A stretch of 64,000 bases of DNA from CAYSXY01 sp964435165. GTDB lineage: Bacteria > Pseudomonadota > Alphaproteobacteria > Rickettsiales > RI-342. A program made the position numbers and the translations under genes. Below the pieces are notes generated by a model that had not been told where the DNA came from, made no database searches, and worked only from the letters and a program-made list of their open reading frames with translations. Below are positions 53,401 through 62,453 of this stretch, piece after piece. How positions within the stretch are numbered: position 1 is the stretch's first letter; each line of letters starts with the position of its first letter. The stretch covers positions 22,379 through 86,378 of the forward strand of contig CAYSXY010000003.1 of the NCBI GenBank assembly GCA_964435165.1. The letters run 5' to 3'.

Positions 53401-55926
53401 ATGGGATTGACCATTCATTTTGCCCTGCGTGAATTGCGCGGCGGGATTCTTGGGCTTCGACTCATGCTGCTGGCGTTGGCGCTTGGCGTTGCGATGATGG
53501 CTGCCATCGGTGTTCTGGCAGATGCGCTCTATGCTGGCATCGGCAGTAAAGCGCGCATTCTTAATGGCGGGGATGTTTCGTTCAGTCGGCCTTACATGCC
53601 TGCAACCGAAGAAGAGCAGCGTTATTTAAGCGACCAGGGAACCTTGTCTCTGGCAATTGAGATGCGCAGTATGGCGGCTGCCGAGCAGGCTGATGGTTCC
53701 ATGCGTCGGCGATTGATAGAGTTGAAGGCAGTGGACGGCCTTTATCCGCTGGTGGGGACATTACTGACCGAACCGCCGCTATCCGTTGAGACATTATTCG
53801 GCGAACGCGACGGGATGCATGGGGCAGCGGTGGATCGGGCCGTGCTGCAAGGGTTGAATGTCTCCGTTGGAGAGCGCGTGCGCATCGGCGATAGCTGGCT
53901 GGAAGTGCGGGCAGTGATTGCAGAAGAGCCAGATCGTGTGGTGAATAATTTTCAGCTTGGGCCGCGTGTGCTGGTGCATGCTGACAGCCTGGCGGAAAGT
54001 GGGTTGCTGACGCCCGGTAGTTTAATGACCTATCGTTACCGCCTGTTGCTGGAGGACCCCGGACGGGCAGAGGACGTTGCGCAGGCTATCGAGCAACAAT
54101 TTCCGGATTCCGGGGCGCGCGTGCGGACCGTGCGCAATGCTGCCCCCAGGCTGGAAGAGAATATCAATCGGTTGGAGCAATTTCTCTCGCTGGTGGCGCT
54201 GGCGGTAATGGTCACTGGTGGTATCGGTATGGCCAATGGTGTGGCGGCATGGCTTGCACGGCGGCAACAGACGATGGCCGTGCTCAAATGTGTTGGCGCA
54301 ACATCTCGCCAGATCAGTCAGATTTATATGCTGCAACTTGCCATTCTCGCCATAGCGAGTGTATTGGCGGGGCTGATTGTGGGGGCACTGCTGCCACCGG
54401 TTTTAGCGCCGTGGCTGGCAACCGTGCTGCCGGTGACACCTGAATTTACACTGCACCCAACGACATTGGCGGCATCGGCGGCGTTTGGGTTGTTGATGAC
54501 ATTGCTCTTCGCCCTGCAGCCTATTTATCAAGCCTGCGCCGTGCGGCCTGCCCGCATTTTTCGTGCGGCGCTGGACGCTGCCCCATTGCCGCGCCTGCCA
54601 TTGAAAATGTGGCTGCTGCAGGCCATATGTGTGGCATCTATTCTCTGGCTTGCCTGGGTGTATACCAACAATCTCCGGCTAACGGTCTCTTTTGCGGCCG
54701 GTATTGTGCTGGCCATGGTCGTGTTGCTCGTGGTTGCCGGGTTGATGCGCCGACTGTCGATGGTATTATCGCTGCGCGGTGGGTTGGTGCGGCGCTATGC
54801 GGCGCGTAATTTACATCGCCCCGGTGCGCCCACACGCCCGGTGATGCTTTCACTCGGTATCGGCCTGGCCTTGCTGGTGGCTTTAGCACTGGTAGAGCGT
54901 AATTTCTCCGCCCGCATTGGTGAAGGATTGCCGGATAACGCACCGGCCTTGTATCTGCTGGATATTCAGCCATCGCAGCTTGTTCCCTTACGTGAGACGG
55001 TGATGGACGTGGCCGGACAAGAGGCGTTTAATTCTTTTCCGATGCTGCGTGGACGGGTGACGCACATTAACGGTGTGCCCGGTAGTGAACTGACGCCTCC
55101 CTCACAGGTGGCCTGGGTGTTACGTGGTGATCGGGGCTTTACATTCGCCCGCCAAGCTCCCGACTATAATGCCATGGTGGAAGGCGAATGGTGGTCGGAA
55201 GATTATACCGGCGAGCCGCTCGTCTCGCTGGAGCGAAAGATTGCGGAAGGGTTTGGCCTGGCGATTGGCGACAGTATTTCCGTAAATATTCTGGGCAAGC
55301 CCGTGACAGCGCGTATTGCCAATATACGCGAGTTGGACTGGACAACCTACCAGCTCAACTTTGCCTTTATTTTCAGCCCCGGCGTGTTTGACGGGTTGCC
55401 CTACACGGTGCTGGCGAGTGTCGATGTAGCGGCGGATCAGGAATATGCGCTGGCGGATCGGTTGCATGGCGAATTCAGCAATATCTCGGTAATTCATTTG
55501 CGAGAAGTGTTGAAGCAGGCAGGCACAGTGATGAGCGATATTGCCATGGCTGTGCGGGTAGTTTCATCAATGGCGATTTTTATGGGGGTGATGGTGATGG
55601 CAGTGGCGCTTGGCGCGAACCTGTCGCGGCGAACTTTAGAGCTGACGGTGTTGAAAGTGCTGGGGGCAACGCGGCGAATGCAATTTGCCGTACTGGGGAT
55701 GGAATTTGCCTTGCTCGGTGTAGTGACGGCCCTGGCTGCGGCCGGCGCCGGTGCATTGGCTGCCTGGGCAGTGATGGTGTTTATTATCCGCAGTCCTTAC
55801 GAGTTTTATGGCGGGGTGCTTGGCATCACCGTTGTTATGGGTATGGCAGTGGCCGTGCTGCTCGGCCTGATAGCCACCTGGCGGGCGCTGGGAGTGAGGC
55901 CATTATCGATGTTACGTAATGAATAA
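53401..55926 (+). CDS. YbbP-like FtsX/MacB ABC permease
   Basis: ATG 53401 follows the ATPase stop by one base. 841 residues in two halves, each with a periplasmic domain and an FtsX-type membrane block: an N-terminal helix (about 17–40), helices around 265–390, helices around 400–460, and a last block around 710–840 ending in VRPLSMLRNE. Matches YbbP architecture and length. Confidence 0.92.
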   Translation: MGLTIHFALRELRGGILGLRLMLLALALGVAMMAAIGVLADALYAGIGSKARILNGGDVSFSRPYMPATEEEQRYLSDQGTLSLAIEMRSMAAAEQADGSMRRRLIELKAVDGLYPLVGTLLTEPPLSVETLFGERDGMHGAAVDRAVLQGLNVSVGERVRIGDSWLEVRAVIAEEPDRVVNNFQLGPRVLVHADSLAESGLLTPGSLMTYRYRLLLEDPGRAEDVAQAIEQQFPDSGARVRTVRNAAPRLEENINRLEQFLSLVALAVMVTGGIGMANGVAAWLARRQQTMAVLKCVGATSRQISQIYMLQLAILAIASVLAGLIVGALLPPVLAPWLATVLPVTPEFTLHPTTLAASAAFGLLMTLLFALQPIYQACAVRPARIFRAALDAAPLPRLPLKMWLLQAICVASILWLAWVYTNNLRLTVSFAAGIVLAMVVLLVVAGLMRRLSMVLSLRGGLVRRYAARNLHRPGAPTRPVMLSLGIGLALLVALALVERNFSARIGEGLPDNAPALYLLDIQPSQLVPLRETVMDVAGQEAFNSFPMLRGRVTHINGVPGSELTPPSQVAWVLRGDRGFTFARQAPDYNAMVEGEWWSEDYTGEPLVSLERKIAEGFGLAIGDSISVNILGKPVTARIANIRELDWTTYQLNFAFIFSPGVFDGLPYTVLASVDVAADQEYALADRLHGEFSNISVIHLREVLKQAGTVMSDIAMAVRVVSSMAIFMGVMVMAVALGANLSRRTLELTVLKVLGATRRMQFAVLGMEFALLGVVTALAAAGAGALAAWAVMVFIIRSPYEFYGGVLGITVVMGMAVAVLLGLIATWRALGVRPLSMLRNE

Positions 55927-55935
55927 GGAGTGAGC

Positions 55936-56502
55936 ATGATGAAACCGATACGGACGGTATTTTCTTTTTTAACGGCGCTGTACTGGGCATATATTCCGCA
56001 GGCGCATGCGGCGGATATGAGCGGCCAATCGGCGCATGATTTTGTCTTTCCTGCCATTGATGGTGGCGAACTTCCGCTGGAGCAATATAGCGGTAAAGCG
56101 GTGCTGGTGGTTAATGTGGCGTCGCAATGTGGTTTTACACCACAATATAAAGGGCTGCAGGAGTTGACGGAGATGTATGGCTCGCGCGGGTTGGTGGTGC
56201 TTGGGGTGCCGTCCAATGATTTTGGCGGTCAGGAGCCGGGTGGTAATGACCAAATCAAAGCCTTTGCCACGCAGGAATTTCAGGTTACTTTTCCCATGAC
56301 GGCCAAGCAACGTGTGGTGGGGAAGGAAGCTCACCCTTTTTATCACTGGGCAAAGGCGGAGATTGGCTCGTCACCCCTCTGGAATTTCCATAAATATCTG
56401 GTCGCACCGGATGGCCGTGTGGTCGATTATTTCTCGTCATTTACCTCGCCGACATCGGATTCGGTCAAAGCCGCCATTGAGCAGCATCTGCCGGAAGGTT
56501 AA
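55936..56502 (+). CDS. exported glutathione peroxidase
   Basis: ATG 55936 with AAGGAG five bases upstream. A signal peptide (VFSFLTALYWAYIPQAHA) precedes a glutathione-peroxidase fold: VNVASQCGFTPQYKGLQEL (peroxidatic Cys), VLGVPSNDFGGQEPG, and WNFHKYLVAPDGRVV. The active site uses Cys, not selenocysteine. Probably thioredoxin- or glutathione-dependent reduction of peroxides in the periplasm. Last gene of the ABC run. Confidence 0.9.
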   Translation: MMKPIRTVFSFLTALYWAYIPQAHAADMSGQSAHDFVFPAIDGGELPLEQYSGKAVLVVNVASQCGFTPQYKGLQELTEMYGSRGLVVLGVPSNDFGGQEPGGNDQIKAFATQEFQVTFPMTAKQRVVGKEAHPFYHWAKAEIGSSPLWNFHKYLVAPDGRVVDYFSSFTSPTSDSVKAAIEQHLPEG

Positions 56503-56523
56503 TCAGTCGGCAACACTATGCAG

Positions 56524-57279
56524 TTACATGCGTTTGGCGAGGCGGAAATAAAGGCCGTAGGGCATCAGCCTCAGTAGTTTGAGTATGCGGGTAAAGCGTT
56601 TGGGAAAGTGGATTTCAAAACCGCTCTGCTTCAGCCCATTGGCAATCGCTTTGGCCGCAGCTTCCGGTGTTTGAATAGCGGGCATGGTAAAGTCATTTTT
56701 GGCGGTCAGTCGTGTTTCCACAAAACCAGGATTGATGAGTTTAACATCGATATTGTCTGTTGCGAGTTCAGCTTTCAGGCTTTCCGTATAATTAATAAGC
56801 CCGGCTTTGGATGCGCTATAGGGCTGACCTTCCGGCAGGCCGACATAACCGGCGACACTGGCAGTGATGGCAATTTGACCACGGCCATGATTCTGCATCC
56901 ACGGCAGGATGGCATGAACAACGCGCATCGGCCCAACCAGATTAATATCAATGAGTGTGGCGGCTTTGTCGATATCGATCGTTGCAATGGGCGACGGATC
57001 ATAAATTGCAGCCAAAATAATGACCCGATCCAACTGGTGCCATGCCTGTTCCAATGTCTCGACGGCTTGATGTAATGCCTCCATCTTGCCGATATCGACC
57101 GGCAGGATGCGATGATCGGTGCCGTGCAGTGTGGATGCGACCTGCTGCAATGTCTCTTCCGAACGGGCAGACAGGCAGAGCCGCGCGCCTTGCTGTGCTA
57201 ATCGCTCGGCCAGGGCACGGCCAATGCCCTCGCTGGCACCGATAATCCAGATATGTTCTCCCGCAAAGCGCTGACTCAT
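56524..57279 (-). CDS. short-chain dehydrogenase/reductase
   Basis: 251 residues with GASEGIGRALAERLAQQG (NAD(P) site), a Ser, and the YSASK catalytic motif (QPYSASKAGLINYTESLKAEL). Last gene of the six-gene minus-strand operon; the start overlaps the MFS stop by ATGA. Substrate unknown, possibly a lipid. Confidence 0.9.
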   Translation of the reverse strand: MSQRFAGEHIWIIGASEGIGRALAERLAQQGARLCLSARSEETLQQVASTLHGTDHRILPVDIGKMEALHQAVETLEQAWHQLDRVIILAAIYDPSPIATIDIDKAATLIDINLVGPMRVVHAILPWMQNHGRGQIAITASVAGYVGLPEGQPYSASKAGLINYTESLKAELATDNIDVKLINPGFVETRLTAKNDFTMPAIQTPEAAAKAIANGLKQSGFEIHFPKRFTRILKLLRLMPYGLYFRLAKRM

Positions 57280-58556
57280 GAGCCATCCTCCAGGTCAATA
57301 CGCCATAGCCATAGCACGGTGGCGGTTTTGAGCAAGCAGGGCAGCAATGCGTAGGCGGTGGAGAGTGCCAGCAGTGACTGATGTGTTTGTTCCGGCAGTG
57401 CCGGGTTGTAGCCGAAGATGGCCAGTGCCGGCAGACCCAGCCCGGCTGCCAGTGCCAGTGCTGACTTGCCGAGCAGCCCCATGACGCCGAAATAACGCCC
57501 GGTGGCGATGCCTGTGCCTTTATGTTTGTCAATCAGGTCCGCCAGAATGGAAGGAGGCAGGGCCAAATCTGCGCCGAGGCAAAGCCCCGTGACGATGCAG
57601 ACGATCAGGTAGGCGGTGATATCGCCACTGCCGAGCATAAATGCCCAGATAAAGCCAATGATGCTTAGAATCATTGAGAATTGCCAGCTTTGGCGCTTGC
57701 CAAACCGTCGGCTGCAATATTGCCAGAGCGGCATGCCCATGGCGCCGCTGAGAAAATACGCCGCAAGGAATGCCCCGGCATAGGCATTGGCATCCAGTCG
57801 GTCGTCAATAAAGAACAGTACCAGTGTCGCCGGCAGCGAGGCGGCGAGGCAGTTAAGCAGGAAAATACCATAAAAACGACGCGCGAGCGGATTAAGTAGC
57901 GGCGCATAAAACATATACCATTTGTCATGGGTTGGCGGGGCACTTACTTGTTCCGGCACTGGCGTGGCGCGCCAGAAGCTGAAACCAATGGCAATGAATA
58001 GGATGGCGAAGCCGGTGGTGAAATAATGGAAGGCCAGTTCCATACCGTAGCGCTGTTCGAGTATGGTGGGGATGGCGGCAGCCAGTACGACGCCAAGCAA
58101 GGTGAAACTCTCACGCCAACTGGTGACGCGGGTGCGTTCATGGTAATCTTGTGAGAGTTCGGCGCCTAGCGACGCATAATTCACCATGATGATACTGAAC
58201 AGAAAGGTGCTGAGCAGCAGAATCAAGGCAAAATACCATGAGGTCGCTGTCGGTGTGCCGTCCGGCGGGTGGAACAGGGCATAGAAGACAACGGACAGTG
58301 CCAGAGCAGAGATGGCAATGACTCGCACACGTTGATGCGGGCGGTGGCAATAGCGGTCGCATAGCGAGCCGATAATCGGGTCCTGCACGGCATCAAAGGC
58401 GCGCACCAGAAGCAACATCAATCCCAGTGCAGCGATGCCGAGGCCTGTCGTATCCGTATAAAATTTGGGGGCATGGAGATAGAGCGGGAGCCCTGCGAAA
58501 GCGAGAGGCAATGCCAGAATAGCGTAAGCTGTCAACTCGCGGCGGGTAAGTTGCAC
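57276..58556 (-). CDS. MFS transporter, GPH/MFS_2 type
   Basis: 426 residues with about 12 hydrophobic segments. The first cytoplasmic loop has RAFDAVQDPIIGSLCDRY, typical of the glycoside-pentoside-hexuronide/MFS_2 branch. Three bases downstream of the chalcone-isomerase-like gene. In light-stress gene clusters this family accompanies cfa and DUF1365; cargo unknown. Confidence 0.88.
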   Translation of the reverse strand: MQLTRRELTAYAILALPLAFAGLPLYLHAPKFYTDTTGLGIAALGLMLLLVRAFDAVQDPIIGSLCDRYCHRPHQRVRVIAISALALSVVFYALFHPPDGTPTATSWYFALILLLSTFLFSIIMVNYASLGAELSQDYHERTRVTSWRESFTLLGVVLAAAIPTILEQRYGMELAFHYFTTGFAILFIAIGFSFWRATPVPEQVSAPPTHDKWYMFYAPLLNPLARRFYGIFLLNCLAASLPATLVLFFIDDRLDANAYAGAFLAAYFLSGAMGMPLWQYCSRRFGKRQSWQFSMILSIIGFIWAFMLGSGDITAYLIVCIVTGLCLGADLALPPSILADLIDKHKGTGIATGRYFGVMGLLGKSALALAAGLGLPALAIFGYNPALPEQTHQSLLALSTAYALLPCLLKTATVLWLWRIDLEDGS

Positions 58557-58559
58557 GGG

Positions 58560-59084
58560 TTATTGGCGTCCCAGCAATTGCTGGCGCAATGATGGTTCCG
58601 ATGTGCGTTCAGACAGCCAGATACGAAAGAATGCCCGTGCTAACTCAGGATTGGAAATTCGGCTGACCTCTACACTGTTTTTATAGAAGACCGCCCCCTC
58701 TTCCGGCAGGTAGATGCCCGTCAGCGTGTCACCGTCTGAGACATTGGGAAATAAAGTGAAGACATCGTCACGCCATGCTGATTGATTTTCCTGACTGATG
58801 CCGATATGCGCCAACTCATCCATGGTGCGATCGGCAATATCCTCTCCCTTCAAATCAAGTTGGTAGGCCAATTGCAGTGCAAAGGGCGCCTCTTCGGACC
58901 ATTGATTTCCACCTGCCCACAAGCGGGCATCATACACATCCATCCATAAAAAACTCAGCGTGCCTTTGCCAATCAGTGTCGGGTTTTCAACATATCCCGT
59001 AATGTACTCAGGTGCCGGCTCGGCGCGCAGTGGCAAGGCCGGAAGGAACAAGATCAGGGTGAGTGTAAGCAGCAGGCGGCGCAT
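58560..59084 (-). CDS. chalcone-isomerase-like exported protein
   Basis: 174 residues with a signal peptide (LLLTLTLILFLPALPLRA). The remainder resembles the chalcone isomerase-like fold (GKGTLSFLWMDVYDARLWAG, LDLKGEDIADRTMDELAHIG, LPEEGAVFYKN, WLSERTSEPSLRQQLLG). These bacterial relatives are thought to bind fatty acids rather than catalyse isomerisation. The start shares one base with the stop of cfa. Confidence 0.85.
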   Translation of the reverse strand: MRRLLLTLTLILFLPALPLRAEPAPEYITGYVENPTLIGKGTLSFLWMDVYDARLWAGGNQWSEEAPFALQLAYQLDLKGEDIADRTMDELAHIGISQENQSAWRDDVFTLFPNVSDGDTLTGIYLPEEGAVFYKNSVEVSRISNPELARAFFRIWLSERTSEPSLRQQLLGRQ

Positions 59085-60394
59085 CAGTCATGCCTCAGTT
59101 CAAATTGCATCACATCGGTACGGCCGGAGAGGAATCCAGCCATGCAAAAGGCCAGATAAAAATGCCATAAGCGTTGAAAGCGCTCATCATATCCTTGTGA
59201 AGCCAATGAGTCGGTTATTTTTTCAACCTCTGAGAGCCAGTATTTTAAGGTGTAAGCGTAGTGCCGACCAAAGGCAAAACCATGCCGCACAGACAGGCCA
59301 GCACGATGTGCTTTCTGGGTAAAGACGGAAGGTGACGGTAGCATACCGCCGGGAAAAATATATTCACGAATCATATCGCTGCGTTTGCGATAGTGGCGAA
59401 AGATCGTATCATCAATGGTAATCGTTTGAATCATGGCCGTGCCGTGTGGTGCAAGCAGGCGCTTGATTTGCTTGAAATAACCGGGCCAGTAACGCTCGCC
59501 AACCGCTTCGAACATCTCAATCGAGACAATCGCGTCATACTGCCCGGTGGTTTCGCGGTAATCCTGTTCACGAATCTCAACCTCACCGCGGTTAATGTGC
59601 GATGCGAGGCGAGCACGGGCAAAGGCAGCCTGCGCCGGAGAGATGGTCAGGCAGGTGAGGCGGTGGCCGCGCTCTATCGCGCGCTCTGCAAATCCACCCC
59701 AGCCGCAACCGATTTCGAGGATGTGCTGTGGTCTGTCACCAATCCGGTCCAGCATGCGGTCATACTTAGCATGTTGTGCGGCGAGCAGATCGTCCGTTGG
59801 CTCATCTTGCAGCATGGTCGTGTCATCCGGCACGTGATCAAAGAGTGCGGCGGAGTATGTCATGCTTGGATCGAGCCACTGGCTGTAAAATGTATTACCG
59901 AGATCATAATGCGCCATGATATTGCGCTTACTGCCGACACGCGAGTTGGGGCGCGTGATATGGCGCAGCCAATGGACAATACGCCAGCCGAGCTTGCCGT
60001 GAAAATAGGCCTCCAGGCACTCGGCGTTAAGCACGGCAAGCGTTAATAAGGCCGGTAGGTTGTCGCTGTCCCATTGTCCAAGGCGATAACTTTCTGCCAG
60101 GGCGATATCGCCACCTTTGACCATGCCATCGATGACCGACCAGTCATGCAGAATGAATTGCGCCTGTGGCCCATCATCCGGGCCTTGCACTGTATGGTGC
60201 AACCCTTCCGGTGTGATAATGGTCATCCGCCCAAAACGCAGATGATTCAGGGATGAGAGGAAGGCACGTGTAGTGAGGGAAAGCGTGGACGGAAATTCTG
60301 TTACCGTATTTAGGGCCGGGCGCTGGGGCGTGCTATGGTGATGGGGCGATTCGGCGGCATCGGTTTGCGGCGAAACCCTGCCTTGGCCAGCCAT
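59084..60394 (-). CDS. cfa: cyclopropane-fatty-acyl-phospholipid synthase family protein
   Basis: SAM-dependent methylation of unsaturated phospholipid acyl chains. Motifs are ILEIGCGWGGFAERAIERGH (SAM), AHYDLGNTFYSQWLDPSMTYSAA and SIEMFEAVG. The start is uncertain. ATG 60394 gives 436 residues and overlaps DUF1365 by 85 bases; ATG 60466 is longer, and ATG 60229 (381 residues) places the conserved domain at the N-terminus. Confidence 0.9.
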   Translation of the reverse strand: MAGQGRVSPQTDAAESPHHHSTPQRPALNTVTEFPSTLSLTTRAFLSSLNHLRFGRMTIITPEGLHHTVQGPDDGPQAQFILHDWSVIDGMVKGGDIALAESYRLGQWDSDNLPALLTLAVLNAECLEAYFHGKLGWRIVHWLRHITRPNSRVGSKRNIMAHYDLGNTFYSQWLDPSMTYSAALFDHVPDDTTMLQDEPTDDLLAAQHAKYDRMLDRIGDRPQHILEIGCGWGGFAERAIERGHRLTCLTISPAQAAFARARLASHINRGEVEIREQDYRETTGQYDAIVSIEMFEAVGERYWPGYFKQIKRLLAPHGTAMIQTITIDDTIFRHYRKRSDMIREYIFPGGMLPSPSVFTQKAHRAGLSVRHGFAFGRHYAYTLKYWLSEVEKITDSLASQGYDERFQRLWHFYLAFCMAGFLSGRTDVMQFELRHD

Positions 60395-61101
60395 AGTTTG
60401 AGTGCTTGCCAGTGAATCATGCTGATGATTTTGACGGCGAGAAGCGGATGTCGGCTCCAAACCCATAATAATACCCCTTTCGTCGCCTGTCGCGTCTGTC
60501 CATTAATGCAAGTTAGAAGCATTCTATCTTCTTTGTCGTGATAATCAATCCAAACCGACAGTGTGCATGTATCTTTCTTATCGTGCGGCAGGGCAAAGCG
60601 AAAGCGGTAAGTGCCGACGACATCTAAAAAAGGAGAGACGTGGAAGTATTTCTCTGCTTCGAACCAGTCATCCGGCCCGATTGGGCGCTGATCCGGATGA
60701 TAAATCAGATAGCTGTGTGTCTCGCCAAAGGTGTTGTTGACTTCGGCAAGCACGGCGCGCAGCCTTTCCTGCTTGTCGAAGCAAAAATAAAAACTGACCG
60801 GGTTAAACACATAGCCGAGAATGCGTGGAAAGCACATCAGCCAAATCTCACCGTCAGCATGGTCAAGCTGATGTTCTCTCAGAATCTTTTGTATCCATTG
60901 CCGAATATTGCTGCCGTCGCGTGGGCCATGGTCACCTTCATGCACGGCGAGTAGATTGAATCGATTGATGCTGAATATACCCTGGCCGGATTCGTACAGA
61001 TGACTCAGTGGAAGCAGCATGTAAAACACCTTGTAACGGAAAGCATGTTCTTTCGGGCGCAGGCGTTTATGGAAGACATTGGCGGTGACAAGCTTAGCCA
61101 C
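60310..61101 (-). CDS. DUF1365 family protein
   Basis: GTG 61101 overlaps the amine oxidase stop by 8 bases and has GGTGGGAT upstream; the conserved domain begins right there (ANVFHKRLRPKEHAFRYKVFYMLLPL). 263 residues, with LGYVFNPVSFYFCFD and EVNNTFGETHSYLI. The family's enzymatic role is unclear. It consistently neighbours FAD amine oxidases and cfa genes, suggesting action on the same lipid. Confidence 0.9.
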   Translation of the reverse strand: MAKLVTANVFHKRLRPKEHAFRYKVFYMLLPLSHLYESGQGIFSINRFNLLAVHEGDHGPRDGSNIRQWIQKILREHQLDHADGEIWLMCFPRILGYVFNPVSFYFCFDKQERLRAVLAEVNNTFGETHSYLIYHPDQRPIGPDDWFEAEKYFHVSPFLDVVGTYRFRFALPHDKKDTCTLSVWIDYHDKEDRMLLTCINGQTRQATKGVLLWVWSRHPLLAVKIISMIHWQALKLWLAKAGFRRKPMPPNRPITIARPSARP

Positions 61102-62374
61102 GATCCCACCATGGAATGGTTGCTCCAATCTTGGTGGCGACGTTGAAGCCTGAGAGCAGCCCGTCTTCATGGAAGCCGTAGCGCTGGTAAGCTCCGGCAA
61201 ACCACAGGCGGCGCTGGCCCTGGATATCTTTGATCCGCTCCTGCGCGTCGATTGCACCAAGCGTGAATTGAGGGTGGTGGTAAGTGTAGCGGCCAATGAC
61301 ATGGCGTTCCAATGGTTGCTGCACCGGGTTGAGGGTGACGAATACGGGGTGCTGCTTCGGCAAATTTTGCAAGCGGTTCATCCAGTAAGTGAGGCAGACT
61401 TTATCCTCGCCAGCTTCGGATTCCATTAATACATTCCAACTGGCCCAGGCGCGCTTACGAAGTGGCATCAGGCCGCTATCGGTATGCAGCACGGCTTCAT
61501 TGGCCTGATAGTGAAACTGGCCCAGTATGTCACGTTCCTGTTCCGTTGGCTCGACAATCATGGCCAGTGCTTCATCGGCATGAGCGGCAATAACAACGTG
61601 ATCGAAGCTGTAGCGCTGGCCGTCAGCGGTAATGACGGCTACCCCGGTAGCGCCGGGTGCGACCTGAGTGACGGGTGCGTTGCTGACAATCTGGCCGGCA
61701 AAACTGGTGATGAGTCGTTGGACATATTCCCGGCTTCCACCGCTGACTGTATGCCATTGCGGTTGTTGATTAACGGTGAGTAATCCGTGATTGTCAAAAA
61801 AGCGGAGGAAGGTGAGGGCCGGGTATGCGAGCATGCCCTGAAGCGATGATGACCATATGGCTGCACCCATTGGCAGCAGAAAATAGCGCTGAAAGGACTG
61901 GCTGAGGCGATGGGCCTCTAAAAATTCACCAAGAGTGACGGTGGGGTCAGGCGTCTGCTGCAGCCAGTATTGGGCTTCGGCAAAAAAGCGTTTAATCTCT
62001 TTGAGAAATTGCCAGTATGACGCGTCGAACAGGTGTTTGGGTTGGGCAAACATGCCGCTGAGGCCGGTGCCGCAATATTCAAAGCTGCTGGCATGGGCCG
62101 AGACAGCAAAGGACATGTCGCTTTTTTCCACTGGCACATCCAGATGGTTGAAGAGGCGGGTGAGGTTGGGATAGTTGCGCTCGTTATAGACGATAAATCC
62201 CGTATCGACCGGCAGGCTGGAGCCGTCATCCAGTGGCACATCCACCGTGTTGCTGTGGCCGCCAAGGCGAGACTCTTTCTCAAACACCGTCACATGGTGC
62301 GAGGGGTGCAGCGCCCAGGCTGCGCCCAGGCCGGCAATGCCCGCGCCGATGATACCGATTTTGGTGTGAGGCAT
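61094..62374 (-). CDS. FAD-dependent amine oxidase/desaturase-like protein
   Basis: 426 residues. N-terminal FAD motif IGIIGAGIAGLGAAWAL followed by FEKESRLGGHSNTV and DTGFIVYNERNYPNL. The C-terminal FAD-binding patch is LWFAGAYQRYGFHEDGL. Related to phytoene-desaturase-like and amine-oxidase-like flavoproteins found in cfa/DUF1365 clusters. First gene of the operon, divergent from the photolyase. Confidence 0.9.
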   Translation of the reverse strand: MPHTKIGIIGAGIAGLGAAWALHPSHHVTVFEKESRLGGHSNTVDVPLDDGSSLPVDTGFIVYNERNYPNLTRLFNHLDVPVEKSDMSFAVSAHASSFEYCGTGLSGMFAQPKHLFDASYWQFLKEIKRFFAEAQYWLQQTPDPTVTLGEFLEAHRLSQSFQRYFLLPMGAAIWSSSLQGMLAYPALTFLRFFDNHGLLTVNQQPQWHTVSGGSREYVQRLITSFAGQIVSNAPVTQVAPGATGVAVITADGQRYSFDHVVIAAHADEALAMIVEPTEQERDILGQFHYQANEAVLHTDSGLMPLRKRAWASWNVLMESEAGEDKVCLTYWMNRLQNLPKQHPVFVTLNPVQQPLERHVIGRYTYHHPQFTLGAIDAQERIKDIQGQRRLWFAGAYQRYGFHEDGLLSGFNVATKIGATIPWWDRG

Positions 62375-62403
62375 CCTGCCTTGTGTTCCTTGTAGCGATG
62401 TGA

Positions 62404-62420
62404 TTTAGAGTCGTTCTAAA
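62404..62420. promoter_or_regulatory. TTTAGA-N5-TCTAAA palindrome (site 2)
   Basis: Perfect arms around GTCGT in the 79-base divergent region between amine oxidase and photolyase. Same half-sites and spacing as 52634–52650. Candidate operator for a regulator controlling both directions. Confidence 0.55.
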
Positions 62421-62453
62421 CGATTCACCCGTTCCCAAGCAAGCCTGTCTTAT

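Noticed and set aside
55936..56502. Selenoprotein glutathione peroxidase
   Set aside because: The peroxidatic position is a Cys codon (SQCGFT); there is no in-frame TGA.
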